The notes beneath the pieces are model-generated. The model saw nothing but the letters and a program-made list of their open reading frames with translations. It made no database searches and was not told the origin of the DNA. A stretch of DNA of 64,000 bases. Origin: SAR324 cluster bacterium JCVI-SC AAA005 (GTDB lineage Bacteria; SAR324; NAC60-12). The position numbers and the translations under genes are program-made. The stretch is taken from positions 1 through 64,000 of the forward strand of contig AGAU01000038.1 of NCBI GenBank assembly GCA_000224765.2. Direction: 5' to 3'. Positions 35,053 to 43,852 of the stretch are shown one piece after another; the stretch's first letter is position 1; each line of letters begins with the position of its first letter.

Positions 35053-35937
35053 ATGCGATCTGCCAGTCCAGGAATGCGACATATTTACGGATGGTTGTTG
35101 TTGACTCCAGCTGCCATTTTGTTGATTGCCTTCACGCATTATCCCACAATAGCGACCTTTATTGACAGCTTCTTCTCAAAGTCTTCTGCCATCAGACCAA
35201 GTCGATTTATTGGGTTCAGCAACTATGACGCAATGTTGGAGGATCCGATCTTTTGGAAGGTTTTGTTCAACAATCTCTGGTTCGCATTGGGAACAATCCC
35301 TACTTCGATTGCTATCGCAATTTCAATGGCCCTACTTGTCAATCGCTCCTTGCCGGGTCAGGGTTTTTTGAGGATGGCTTACTTTACGCCAACGATCCTT
35401 CCAATGATCGCAGTTGCTAACATCTGGCTATTTTTCTACACGCCTCAAATTGGTTTGATCGATCAAATTCTACAAGGGATCGGATTTTCAGGTCACAATT
35501 GGCTTGGTGATCCAAACACAGTTCTAGGTGCGGTGATTGTCATGACAGTTTGGAAAGAGGCGGGATTCTTCATGATTTTTTATCTTGCAGCCCTTCAACA
35601 CCTTCCGAAAGAATTGGAAGAAGCAGCAAAATTAGAAGGTTCTTCTCGATGGTATTTCTTTTGGCGAGTCACTTTTCCATTGTTGATGCCAACGACTCTT
35701 TTTGTTTTGATCAATGCAGTTTTGAATTCATTCAAACTTGTCGACCATCTTTTTGTTCTGACTAAGGGAGGTCCCGATAACGCGAGTAATCTTTTGCTGT
35801 ACTATATTTACGAAAACGCCTTCTCTTACTTTGATCCAAATTATGCTTCCACACTCACAGTAGTTCTTCTGGCTCTCTTGGCAATTATAGCCTTGCTCCA
35901 GTTCTTCTTGCTGGATCGCAGGATTCATTATCGATGA
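35053..35937 (+). CDS. ugpA: ABC transporter permease, UgpA type
   Basis: The 294-residue inner-membrane protein has six predicted helices and the CUT1 permease EAA loop KELEEAAKLEGSSRWYFFWRVTFPLL near residue 191. It pairs with UgpE to form the translocation channel fed by UgpB. Its end overlaps the ugpE start by four bases (ATGA). An earlier in-frame start is not available, and the ATG follows a weak site (AATCTCTTCG). Confidence 0.9.
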   Translation: MRSASPGMRHIYGWLLLTPAAILLIAFTHYPTIATFIDSFFSKSSAIRPSRFIGFSNYDAMLEDPIFWKVLFNNLWFALGTIPTSIAIAISMALLVNRSLPGQGFLRMAYFTPTILPMIAVANIWLFFYTPQIGLIDQILQGIGFSGHNWLGDPNTVLGAVIVMTVWKEAGFFMIFYLAALQHLPKELEEAAKLEGSSRWYFFWRVTFPLLMPTTLFVLINAVLNSFKLVDHLFVLTKGGPDNASNLLLYYIYENAFSYFDPNYASTLTVVLLALLAIIALLQFFLLDRRIHYR

Positions 35938-36770
35938 CCAAACAACTCTTTTTCCAAAGGTCTTGGAATTATTCTAACGGATTAGAAATTGTTGGTGCCT
36001 GGTTGTTGGCACTTCTTTGGATTTCACCTTTACTCTATGCATTTTGGGCAGCCTTCCACCCCAGTGAATATGCTGTTAACTTTGAGTTGTTTGCCCCAAT
36101 TACTCTCGATAATTTTGCTGAAGCACTTTCTCAAGCGCCATTTCTGCAATACGGGTTGAACACCTTCGTGCTTGTAACAATGCTGTTAGCATCACAAATG
36201 GTTGTTTGTACATTTGCTGCCTACGCCTTTGCTCGCTACCAATTTGCAGGACAAAACATCGCGTTTTCTTTGGTACTAGTCCAGTTGATGATTACCCCAG
36301 AAATTTTAATTGTTGAGAACTACAGCACTCTTGCAGACTTGAGCTTGGTTGACACAATCACCGGAATTGGACTGCCCTACATGGCAAGTGCGTTTGGAAT
36401 CTTTTTATTGAGGCAAGCTTTCAAATCTACTCCCAAAGAGCTGGAGGAAGCGGCCAGATTGGAGGGATGTGGGATGTTTGGGGTCCTTTGGCGTGTGTAT
36501 GTGCCGTTAGCAAAACCAACTTACCTAGCCTACGGTTTGGTCTCAATCAGTCACCACTGGAATAATTTTTTGTGGCCTTTGATTGTCAGCAATTCTGTGG
36601 AGACTAGACCTCTCACAGTCGGGTTAGGTGTTTTTGGAGCGCCAGAATCAGGAGTCGATTGGTCTATTGTTTCTGCAGCAACCCTGCTTTCGGTAGCTCC
36701 ATTGATGATATCTTTCCTGTTGTTTCAAAGACAGTTTATACAGTCCTTCATGCATTCGGGCATCAAGTAG
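35934..36770 (+). CDS. ugpE: ABC transporter permease, UgpE type
   Basis: The 278-residue second permease of the CUT1 pair has six predicted helices and the EAA loop KELEEAARLEGCGMFGVLWRVYVPL near residue 170. It is translationally coupled to ugpA. It is the last gene of the glpR-ugpC-ugpB-ugpA-ugpE unit and converges on an aldo/keto reductase gene 21 bp away. Confidence 0.9.
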   Translation: MTKQLFFQRSWNYSNGLEIVGAWLLALLWISPLLYAFWAAFHPSEYAVNFELFAPITLDNFAEALSQAPFLQYGLNTFVLVTMLLASQMVVCTFAAYAFARYQFAGQNIAFSLVLVQLMITPEILIVENYSTLADLSLVDTITGIGLPYMASAFGIFLLRQAFKSTPKELEEAARLEGCGMFGVLWRVYVPLAKPTYLAYGLVSISHHWNNFLWPLIVSNSVETRPLTVGLGVFGAPESGVDWSIVSAATLLSVAPLMISFLLFQRQFIQSFMHSGIK

Positions 36771-36791
36771 TCCTTCAGCTATCTAAAGAAT

Positions 36792-37763
36792 TTAGAACCC
36801 CACTGGCACGTGAGGAATATACGGAGTTTCCAATCTATCGATCATCTTTTGATCCATTACTAGTTCCAAGCCACCGAGAATCTGATCGAATTGGTCAGAG
36901 CTTGTATAGCCAATAATTGGCGCTGCCACCCCTTCCTTTTGACGTATCCAAGCCAGAGCAACTTGAACCATGGGGCAGCCAATTTCTTTGGCAATTGCTT
37001 CAACATTACTGATTACTGCGTTGTCTGCATCGATTGTTCTGGAATACATCTTTTCAAGAACGTTGTCCGTTTTGGCCCTTGGTGTTGAAATACCTATTGG
37101 ACGTGCTAATTTGCCTCGTGCAAAGGGGGACCATGGAATTAGACCGACACCCTGATCCAAGCAAAGTGGAATCATCTCCCGTTCCTCCTCACGATAAATA
37201 AGGTTGATCTGATTCTGCATACTTGTGAAGCGGGCCCATCCATTCTCCTTAGCTACTTGTTGGGCTTTTGCAAATTGCCAGGCGTACATTGAAGAAGCAC
37301 CGATGTATCTGGCTTTCCCTGATCGAACAACATCATTCAGCGCCTCCATAGTCTCCTCGATTGGTGTAACTGGGTCCCAACGGTGAATCTGATAGAGATC
37401 AACGTAATCCGTTTGTAAGCGGTTCAATGAGTTGTCGATTTGCCGCATTATGATTCTTCGAGACAATCCCTGCCAACTAGGATCCTCATCCCCAAATACC
37501 TTGGTTGCTAAGATAATCTCATCCCGTTTAACCCACTTCCATAGTATATTTCCAAGAATTTCTTCTGAAGAGCCGTCTGAGTAAACATTGGCGGTGTCAA
37601 AAAAATCAATTCCTGCATCAAGTGCCTGCCGAATCAAGGGTTTTGATTGTTCTTCCGAGAGGGTCCAACCGTGATTTCCGCGCTTGGGTTCTCCAAAGGT
37701 CATACAACCAAGACAAAGTTCTGAGACAAACAATCCAGATTTACCAATTTGTTTCCGTTCCAT
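36792..37763 (-). CDS. Aldo/keto reductase
   Basis: This 323-residue NADPH-dependent oxidoreductase is of the YdjG/Tas-like AKR group. It shows the TIM-barrel opening GLFVSELCLGCMTFGEP and the catalytic tetrad: Asp and Tyr in FFDTANVYSDG (about 54-64), Lys in ILATKVFG (about 86) and His in YQIHRWD (about 123). IPWSPFARGKLA follows as the NADPH-binding loop. It has GAGGTG ahead of the ATG. The substrate is unknown. The gene is not obviously co-transcribed with a neighbour, as it converges with ugpE and its upstream neighbour is a cyclase after a 170-bp gap. Confidence 0.9.
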   Translation of the reverse strand: MERKQIGKSGLFVSELCLGCMTFGEPKRGNHGWTLSEEQSKPLIRQALDAGIDFFDTANVYSDGSSEEILGNILWKWVKRDEIILATKVFGDEDPSWQGLSRRIIMRQIDNSLNRLQTDYVDLYQIHRWDPVTPIEETMEALNDVVRSGKARYIGASSMYAWQFAKAQQVAKENGWARFTSMQNQINLIYREEEREMIPLCLDQGVGLIPWSPFARGKLARPIGISTPRAKTDNVLEKMYSRTIDADNAVISNVEAIAKEIGCPMVQVALAWIRQKEGVAAPIIGYTSSDQFDQILGGLELVMDQKMIDRLETPYIPHVPVGF

Positions 37764-37931
37764 TTTTCACCTCAATTCAAGAGCTTATTACTAGAAACTA
37801 GTCTGTATTGTGGTTTTGGTTTTTTTCAGATGTAGTAGCTCACATATCCTTGAAGATTTAGACACTGCCAAAACTATTTTAATGGATGCATGAAAAAAGA
37901 TATTCGGGCAAGATTTTCAAATTCGGAAAAT

Positions 37932-40061
37932 TCAAATATTGACGATACCACTTTCATCCTTTTCAATGCATCTTTCAATGTAGATTTGGGTCGGATGATC
38001 TGTGGGATATAGGTCCCTAATATTTGCAAAGATTTTTCTGGCTTCCAATAAATCTCCACCCTGAAACAGGCTAAGTGCGTCCGTGAAATCTCCTGAGAAT
38101 TGCATTTGTTCTTCCGTCGCCTCAGTTATGGATTCAATCAATTCATAAATCTCGACTTCTTGTTTTTTTCCTTTCACAGCTACAGAACCGAGTGGTCTGA
38201 AAAGAAATTCCTTTTCTGCAGCATCACGAGTGTCACTGCTGACAATGATTTCAGTTTTGTAGATCTTGTTGATACCCTCAAGACGACTTGCCAAATTTAC
38301 ACTGTCTCCAACAACCGTGTAGTTCATTCGACTTTGTGAACCCAAATTACCAACCAAAGTTATACCAGTATGAATTCCAAATCTTGACCAAAAAGGTTTT
38401 TTTCCTGCTGACTCCCACAACCTGTTAATTTCCTGGATTCGCCTCTTGCAGTTCAATGCGGCTTGACAGGCATGAATTGCGTGATATTCAGAGGCAATGG
38501 GGGCTCCCCAAAACGCCATGACCCCATCCCCAAGATACTTGTCGACGGTACCGTGATTAATTCTTATCGTTTCTGCCAACATACCCAGATAGTCTGACAA
38601 TTGAAGCATCAAGGGTTCAGGGTCCATATTTTCTGAGATCGTGGTGAAATTGGCGATGTCCACAAACAATATGCTTAGGGTTCGCTCTCTTCCACCAAGT
38701 GTCGCACCTTCTCCTTGTTGTATTAACTGACGCACAAGCTCAGCTGGAATGTAGGATTGAAAGGCTTTCAGACTGTTGCGCATAGCGGCCATTCCATGAC
38801 TAAGTGCCTCAACTTCCTTGATGGATGATTTAATATTAAATTCACCCTCAAGATTCATCCCTTCAATCTTTTTTTGTTCCTCCGTGATTCTTTCGATTGG
38901 GTGAGAAATGCTATTTGATAACCACCAGGCCGCTAATATTGATAGTAACAAAATACACAATGATATGAATATTATGACTTGCTGAATTTTCCTAAAGAAG
39001 CCAATGAAGTCGTCTTCAGGGACAACGATTCCAATTCGCCAATCTTTCCCAAACTCAATTGGAAAAGTTGTGAAGGCTGAAAAATAATTAATCCCATTTT
39101 CAGTGACATAAAAAGAATTCTTACCAGTCTCAAAATAGGTACTTATGGCTTTTTCAACAGAAGGCAATTCTAATTCTGTGTATTCAATGGGCCTTAGCTT
39201 CTCATTATCGATTTTTATGAGCTTGATCTTCGGAAAGGCAACAATTTTACCCTCTTCATCAATAATGAAAACGAGGCCATTTTTGCCAACTTTTTGATCT
39301 TCAAGAAATACTGAGAGTTTATCTAATTCGATATCAACCCCAACAACTCCAATTAAATCTCCAGATGCATTAAAATATGGTTCAGCCACCGTGATCCCAG
39401 GCTTCTGTGCTGTAAAAAAAATGTAGGTGTCGGTCCAATAAATTTTCTTTGCGTCTTTGGCACCCTTGTACCAAGGTCTATGTCTTGGATCGTATTGATC
39501 TTCTTGGTTTATTTTAAGTTCAGTAATTGAGCCTGCGGCATCCAGATGTTTCCAGAAGCTATTATTTTCCAATAATCCATTTTCACCACCAACTATAGGT
39601 ACATCTTGCAATCCCTCTTTTCTGAGGATTTCAACAAATTTTGAAAATAACTTACCGCTGGGATCTATCACTTTAATTCCTGTTTTGTCATCCCCAATTT
39701 GTTTTACAAAGAGAAATCTTCCCTTTTGATCACCTACAAAGATCCCCGAAATCTGTGAATGCATCTTCAGCATGCCCAGAGCGTGAGCTTCAAAATGATT
39801 TTGGATTGAGTCACTAAGTTGAAGAGAAATTTGAAGTTTGCCAGGATTTTCAACAAGATTTTTTACTATCTGGACGGCAGGATTTAGGAAGGAGATTGTT
39901 TCGTCACTGACATTTTTAGTGACTGTATAAATGAGATCTTGTGTGATTTGGTTTACGCCGTCGAAGGCTTTTTTTTGGGTGTAAAAAAAGATGATTGATA
40001 CTGTCGCTATCAAGATTGTCGAGAAGGCGACAATAATTTTGACTTTGAGTTTAATTTTCAA
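37932..40061 (-). CDS. Membrane Cache-domain class III adenylate/guanylate cyclase
   Basis: The 709-residue protein has an N-terminal membrane helix (about 7-28) and an extracytoplasmic dCache-like sensor (about 40-350; RHRPWYKGA and GVVGVDIELD are typical). A second helix (about 362-384), a HAMP-like linker and a class III cyclase domain (about 450-640) follow. The two metal Asp are in FVDIANFT and KYLGDGVMAFWG, and GNLGSQSRMNYTVVGDSVNLASRLEG is the dimer/substrate region. It makes cAMP or cGMP in response to an external ligand. The start is a TTG at 40061; no better start is available. A CRP-type site at 12286 could be a target. Confidence 0.88.
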   Translation of the reverse strand: MKIKLKVKIIVAFSTILIATVSIIFFYTQKKAFDGVNQITQDLIYTVTKNVSDETISFLNPAVQIVKNLVENPGKLQISLQLSDSIQNHFEAHALGMLKMHSQISGIFVGDQKGRFLFVKQIGDDKTGIKVIDPSGKLFSKFVEILRKEGLQDVPIVGGENGLLENNSFWKHLDAAGSITELKINQEDQYDPRHRPWYKGAKDAKKIYWTDTYIFFTAQKPGITVAEPYFNASGDLIGVVGVDIELDKLSVFLEDQKVGKNGLVFIIDEEGKIVAFPKIKLIKIDNEKLRPIEYTELELPSVEKAISTYFETGKNSFYVTENGINYFSAFTTFPIEFGKDWRIGIVVPEDDFIGFFRKIQQVIIFISLCILLLSILAAWWLSNSISHPIERITEEQKKIEGMNLEGEFNIKSSIKEVEALSHGMAAMRNSLKAFQSYIPAELVRQLIQQGEGATLGGRERTLSILFVDIANFTTISENMDPEPLMLQLSDYLGMLAETIRINHGTVDKYLGDGVMAFWGAPIASEYHAIHACQAALNCKRRIQEINRLWESAGKKPFWSRFGIHTGITLVGNLGSQSRMNYTVVGDSVNLASRLEGINKIYKTEIIVSSDTRDAAEKEFLFRPLGSVAVKGKKQEVEIYELIESITEATEEQMQFSGDFTDALSLFQGGDLLEARKIFANIRDLYPTDHPTQIYIERCIEKDESGIVNI

Positions 40062-40113
40062 AGATGATTACCAATTAAATTAGTGCAAACAATAAGTTAT
40101 CAATATTTGAGAG

Positions 40114-40335
40114 ATGATTTTCAAAGCCAACTTAACATTCTTAGCAGAAAAGTAAATCGGCAGTTACACTTACAAACATGAAGACTTCAAAGAAGCTGCA
40201 CAAGCTATGTTTGATGGAAAATTGGGATCATTTAATTGGGCAGTGCAACGTCCAATGTGTGAGAAAGAATTGGCTTTTGAAGAAATTCGATCACGGAGCA
40301 TAGCTGCTCCAAAAACTATTCTCAAACCAAATTAG
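40114..40335 (+). pseudogene. C-terminal remnant of a zinc-type alcohol dehydrogenase
   Basis: The frame reads LTFLAEK, TAA, IGSYTYKHEDFKEA, then FDGKLGSFNWAVQRP and APKTILKP before a TAG at 40335. This is the C-terminal end of MDR sugar-alcohol dehydrogenases (GSYTY...DF, DW...RP, K-I-V-L-x-P). At least 270 N-terminal residues are missing and a stop interrupts the rest. It lies 13 bp upstream of the UxaA/SuyA-type gene, so an oxidoreductase step of the same pathway may have been lost. Confidence 0.75.
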
Positions 40336-40348
40336 AAAGGAGTAATCC

Positions 40349-40639
40349 GTGGCTGAAATTCCACATTTGTTGGTGCATAACCGCAAAGACAATGTTGGTG
40401 TAGTAGTAGTCGAGAACTTGGCAGCCAACACCGACATGCTTTGTTGCATTACAGAAGATAATTCGACCTTTCGCTTAACCTCTAAGTTGGACGTCCCCAT
40501 TGGTCACAAAATTGCCCTCTTGGATCTGAAAAGTGGTGAAACTGCAATTAAATATGGGGAAGATATCGGTAAAATCGTGACTGACGTTGCTAAAGGCGAC
40601 CATGTTCACACGCACAATTGTAAAACCAAGCGCTGGTAG
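40349..40639 (+). CDS. suyA: UxaA-family lyase small subunit (SAF domain; SuyA-like)
   Basis: The GTG start at 40349 follows AAAGGAGT. The 96-residue protein is a stand-alone SAF domain as found at the N-terminus of altronate dehydratase or as the small subunit of (2R)-sulfolactate sulfo-lyase. It ends with GDHVHTHNCKTKRW. It pairs with the large subunit 12 bp downstream. The split gene arrangement and the neighbouring YeiH-type exporter favour a sulfo-lyase (sulfolactate to pyruvate plus sulfite). An altronate- or galactarate-type dehydratase cannot be excluded. Confidence 0.75.
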   Translation: MAEIPHLLVHNRKDNVGVVVVENLAANTDMLCCITEDNSTFRLTSKLDVPIGHKIALLDLKSGETAIKYGEDIGKIVTDVAKGDHVHTHNCKTKRW

Positions 40640-40651
40640 GGAGAATTGAAC

Positions 40652-41833
40652 ATGTCATTAGGTTATGCAGGCAGGAAAATAACAGGGTATCGCCGTGAAA
40701 ATGGCAGGGTTGGCGTCAGAAACCATGTGCTTATTCTTCCTTTGGATGATATTTCCAACGCAGCTTGTGAGGCCGTTGCAAATAACATCAAGGGGACAAT
40801 AGCGATACCACATGCATATGGTCGACTTCAGTTCGGAGAAGATCTTGAGCTACACTTCAGAACAATCATTGGAACTGGATCAAATCCTAATATTGCTGCC
40901 TGTGTAGTCATTGGGATTGAACCAAGCTGGACTCAGAGAGTGGTAGATGGAATTGCCGCAACAGGAAAACCAGTAGAGGGATTCTCTATAGAGCAAAATG
41001 GTGATTTGAAAACCATCATGAATGCAAGTCGTTCTGCCAAAGAAATGGTTCATCATGCTACAGAAATTCAACGTGAGGAATGTGATATTTCTGAGTTGTG
41101 GATCTCAACAAAATGTGGAGAAAGTGATACCACAACTGGGCTGGGTGCAAATCCCACTGTAGGGAACATGTATGACAAACTGCTACCTCTTGGAATAACT
41201 GGTTGCTTTGGTGAAACTTCTGAGATTACAGGAGCTGAGCACATCTGCCGTCGGCGTGCGGTTAATGAAGAATTGGGTGAACGCTGGTATAGGATGTGGA
41301 AAGCATACCAAGACGAAGTAATCTTTGCATATCAAACCGATGATCTTTCTGATAGTCAACCAACCAAAGGCAATATCGCAGGTGGCTTGACTACTATTGA
41401 AGAGAAAGCTCTCGGAAATCTTGAAAAAATCGGCCGAACATCTATGTACAAGGAGATCCTCGGGCCAGCTGAGACACCAAATTTAGGCGAGGGGCTCTAC
41501 TTCATGGATTCCTCATCTGCTGCTGCAGAGTGTGTGACGATCATGGCAGCTGGCGGATTTGTAATTCATACCTTTCCAACTGGGCAAGGTAACGTGATTG
41601 GTCACCCGATTGTACCTGTGATTAAAATCACAGCGAATCCAAGAACAATACGGACTATGTGCGAACATATTGATGTTGATGTTTCAGGAATTTTGCGGAA
41701 TGAAATGACAATTGATCAGGCAGGTGATGTCTTGATTGAAATGATCTGCCGAACTGCAAATGGAAGGAACACGGCAGCAGAAACTCTGGGTCATCGAGAA
41801 TTCTCTATGACTAAGCTTTATCGAAGCGCGTAA
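40652..41833 (+). CDS. suyB: UxaA-family lyase large subunit (SuyB-like)
   Basis: The ATG at 40652, seven bases after AGGGAGA, is preferred over a TTG two codons earlier. The 393-residue protein matches the catalytic C-terminal part of UxaA-family enzymes: [19 protein letters not shown] at the start, an [24 protein letters not shown] segment around the metal-site Cys, and [19 protein letters not shown]. With the small subunit it should form an iron-dependent lyase. In context with a putative sulfite/sulfate exporter the best guess is (R)-sulfolactate sulfo-lyase beta. Hexarate or altronate dehydratase is the alternative. Confidence 0.78.
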   Translation: MSLGYAGRKITGYRRENGRVGVRNHVLILPLDDISNAACEAVANNIKGTIAIPHAYGRLQFGEDLELHFRTIIGTGSNPNIAACVVIGIEPSWTQRVVDGIAATGKPVEGFSIEQNGDLKTIMNASRSAKEMVHHATEIQREECDISELWISTKCGESDTTTGLGANPTVGNMYDKLLPLGITGCFGETSEITGAEHICRRRAVNEELGERWYRMWKAYQDEVIFAYQTDDLSDSQPTKGNIAGGLTTIEEKALGNLEKIGRTSMYKEILGPAETPNLGEGLYFMDSSSAAAECVTIMAAGGFVIHTFPTGQGNVIGHPIVPVIKITANPRTIRTMCEHIDVDVSGILRNEMTIDQAGDVLIEMICRTANGRNTAAETLGHREFSMTKLYRSA

Positions 41834-41859
41834 AAGTTGATTCGGTAGTCAATGGGATT

Positions 41860-42999
41860 TCATGGGTTGATCACCATGATCAATAGATAACTTGCTAATC
41901 CCACGGTTGAAGCTGCAAGGCAACCTGCTACGAAAGGTCTTAAACCCAACTCTTTCAGATGGGCAAACCTAGTATTTAATCCAATTGCAGCTAACGCAAC
42001 AACTAATACTTGAACTGTTAAAGTCTTAAGATCCCCTCCAAATTCCCTCCAAATTCCTTCAGATATCACCCCAAATACCTTTTCAGTAAATTCCAAACTT
42101 AAATCTCCTAGAGACCTAAGCGTCGCCATCAACAGAAACCAAATTATAAATATAGGAAAATACTTACTAAGTTTAATTTTTGGTTGTGAATCAATTGTGG
42201 AATAATTTTGAGTATTTTCTCTATAAATTGATGAATAATATGCAATTATAGGTAAAACAATAATCATGCATATATTTCGGAATAATTTTGTGATGACAGC
42301 AATTTCTAAAGCAAGAGGTTGATTAAAAAGATCTGCATAAAGTAAGGCTGAACCAGTTACTTGAGAGGTGTCGTGAACAGCTGTCCCCAAAAAGTAGCCT
42401 ACTTTTGTTGGGTGATTTGCAAAAATATAATTTGCTAAATAAGGATAACCAATCGTAGCTAAAATACCAAAGACTGTAATCACTGAAACCGCATAAGCAA
42501 TCTCTTCCTTTTTTGCTCGAATGATTGGTCCAGTTGCCACAATTGCCGTAACTCCGCATATTGATGTGCCTACAGCTATCAAGAACCCCAGTCTTTTTGG
42601 AAGCCCCAGCATTTTGGAAAGAAAAACAGTGAAAACTAAACCAATGATAATACAACCTAGAACTACCGGAATTCCCTCTAGACCAGAGACAAAAATATCA
42701 GACAAGCTCAGTTGAAACCCAAGAAGAACAATCCCAAAGCCAAGGACTTTTTTCCCAGAAAATAATAATCCTGGGTCAAATGATTTTGGAATTGAGATTA
42801 GATTGCTTGCAAAAATACCAATGATAATTGCAAGCATTACAGGTGATATTGGTGATTTCTCAAAACTCAAAATATCTTCGCCAATTATTTCACTTATAAG
42901 GAAACTAAAGTAACCGACTATTACAGCAAGTAAAAGGCCAGGTGAAATTACTTTTGTCTCTTGAATTTTCGAGGAGAAATTTGACACTAAAAATTGCAT
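41860..42999 (-). CDS. YeiH-family putative sulfate/sulfite exporter
   Basis: About 379 residues with ten or so membrane helices. YeiH/UPF0324 hallmarks are present: FGIVLLGFQLSLSDI, AVGTSICGVTAIVATGPIIRAKKEE, GTAVHDTSQVTGSAL and TKLFRNICMI. ATG 42999 or GTG 43008 are both possible starts; neither has a strong site. Family members are found beside sulfonate-catabolic genes and are thought to export sulfite or sulfate. The convergent arrangement with a SuyAB-type lyase (26-bp gap) fits removal of sulfite released from sulfolactate. Confidence 0.82.
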   Translation of the reverse strand: MQFLVSNFSSKIQETKVISPGLLLAVIVGYFSFLISEIIGEDILSFEKSPISPVMLAIIIGIFASNLISIPKSFDPGLLFSGKKVLGFGIVLLGFQLSLSDIFVSGLEGIPVVLGCIIIGLVFTVFLSKMLGLPKRLGFLIAVGTSICGVTAIVATGPIIRAKKEEIAYAVSVITVFGILATIGYPYLANYIFANHPTKVGYFLGTAVHDTSQVTGSALLYADLFNQPLALEIAVITKLFRNICMIIVLPIIAYYSSIYRENTQNYSTIDSQPKIKLSKYFPIFIIWFLLMATLRSLGDLSLEFTEKVFGVISEGIWREFGGDLKTLTVQVLVVALAAIGLNTRFAHLKELGLRPFVAGCLAASTVGLASYLLIMVINP

Positions 43000-43008
43000 T
43001 GGTACCAC

Positions 43009-43852
43009 TTTATCAAGTCCTGAAATAGCCTAAAATAAGACTTAATTTAAAGGTTAATTCTTAGAGCAAAGAACGAAAGATTCAAGGTGAATAGAAAATG
43101 TCGTCTGAGAATCTTTTGAATTCTACAAACTAATGGATAGTTTGATTAGGTTAGGTGAACTGATAGGTAGGAGAAACGAAATTTCGAAGAATTAATTTTG
43201 GAGGAGTTTGCCTGAGTTAACATCAATGGCCTAGGCTAAGATTGAGGACGTCAGTACTCAACTGCAAACAGCAGAATTTGGGAAATCGGCTCACTACTTT
43301 GTCTTTTATGATGGCTGCTTTTCCATCCAGAGAACTTGCGGACATCTGAATCTGCGAACAGAATACCTTTTGTTTCCCGATGGTGGCTCTGCCATATGAA
43401 AAGCTTACTGATGACAAAAACTCTATCAAGAACACATCCTGTTTTGTGATTGCATATTTTCAATCCAGGCAACTTGCCAACAATGGGAACTGACAGCAAA
43501 AATCTTCTAATGACGCCTGTTCCTGATTGATTAGCGGTCTGCTGTGAACAACCTGTGTTGGACATTGCAATGATTAACATGGGACTACCGCTCAAAATAT
43601 TTTTTTATCGGACTGCTACAAATTAATTAAAAATACCAACAACTTTTTTCAAAAAATTAACACTTATTGAAATCCAGTAGCAAAGATCATATTTCAACGG
43701 TTTAATAAAACCTTTATAATTCAGTATTTTTCAACTGTTCAATACTGTTTCCAATTTCATAGAAAGGATTTGCTTGCAGAGGTGAGCCAAAGATTTGAAA
43801 CTGTTGAAGTTGAAATTAAATTTTCCACTAAATATTCGCCGAAAAGTACCTG
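43009..43852. other. Intergenic region with degenerate tandem repeats, no intact gene
   Basis: No gene is supported. A 114-codon minus-strand frame (43251-43595) is produced by the repeat array at 43300-43506 and lacks a credible start. The right half is AT-rich and must contain the uvrA promoter. Confidence 0.4.
43300..43506. repeat. Three degenerate 69-bp tandem units
   Basis: Units start at 43300, 43369 and 43438. Units one and three share about 60 percent of bases, including TTTT-C-ATCCAG and AACTTGC. On the minus strand the units translate to three 23-residue copies aligned on GKLPGLKICNHKTG, SKLFIWQSHHRETK and RKFSGWKSSHHKRQ. A 23-codon period suggests the remains of a repeat protein. 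Confidence 0.5.

Noticed and set aside
43251..43595. 114-codon minus-strand ORF
   Set aside because: Low-quality start and only the three 69-bp repeat units look ordered; not accepted as a functional gene, only as a possible repeat-protein remnant.
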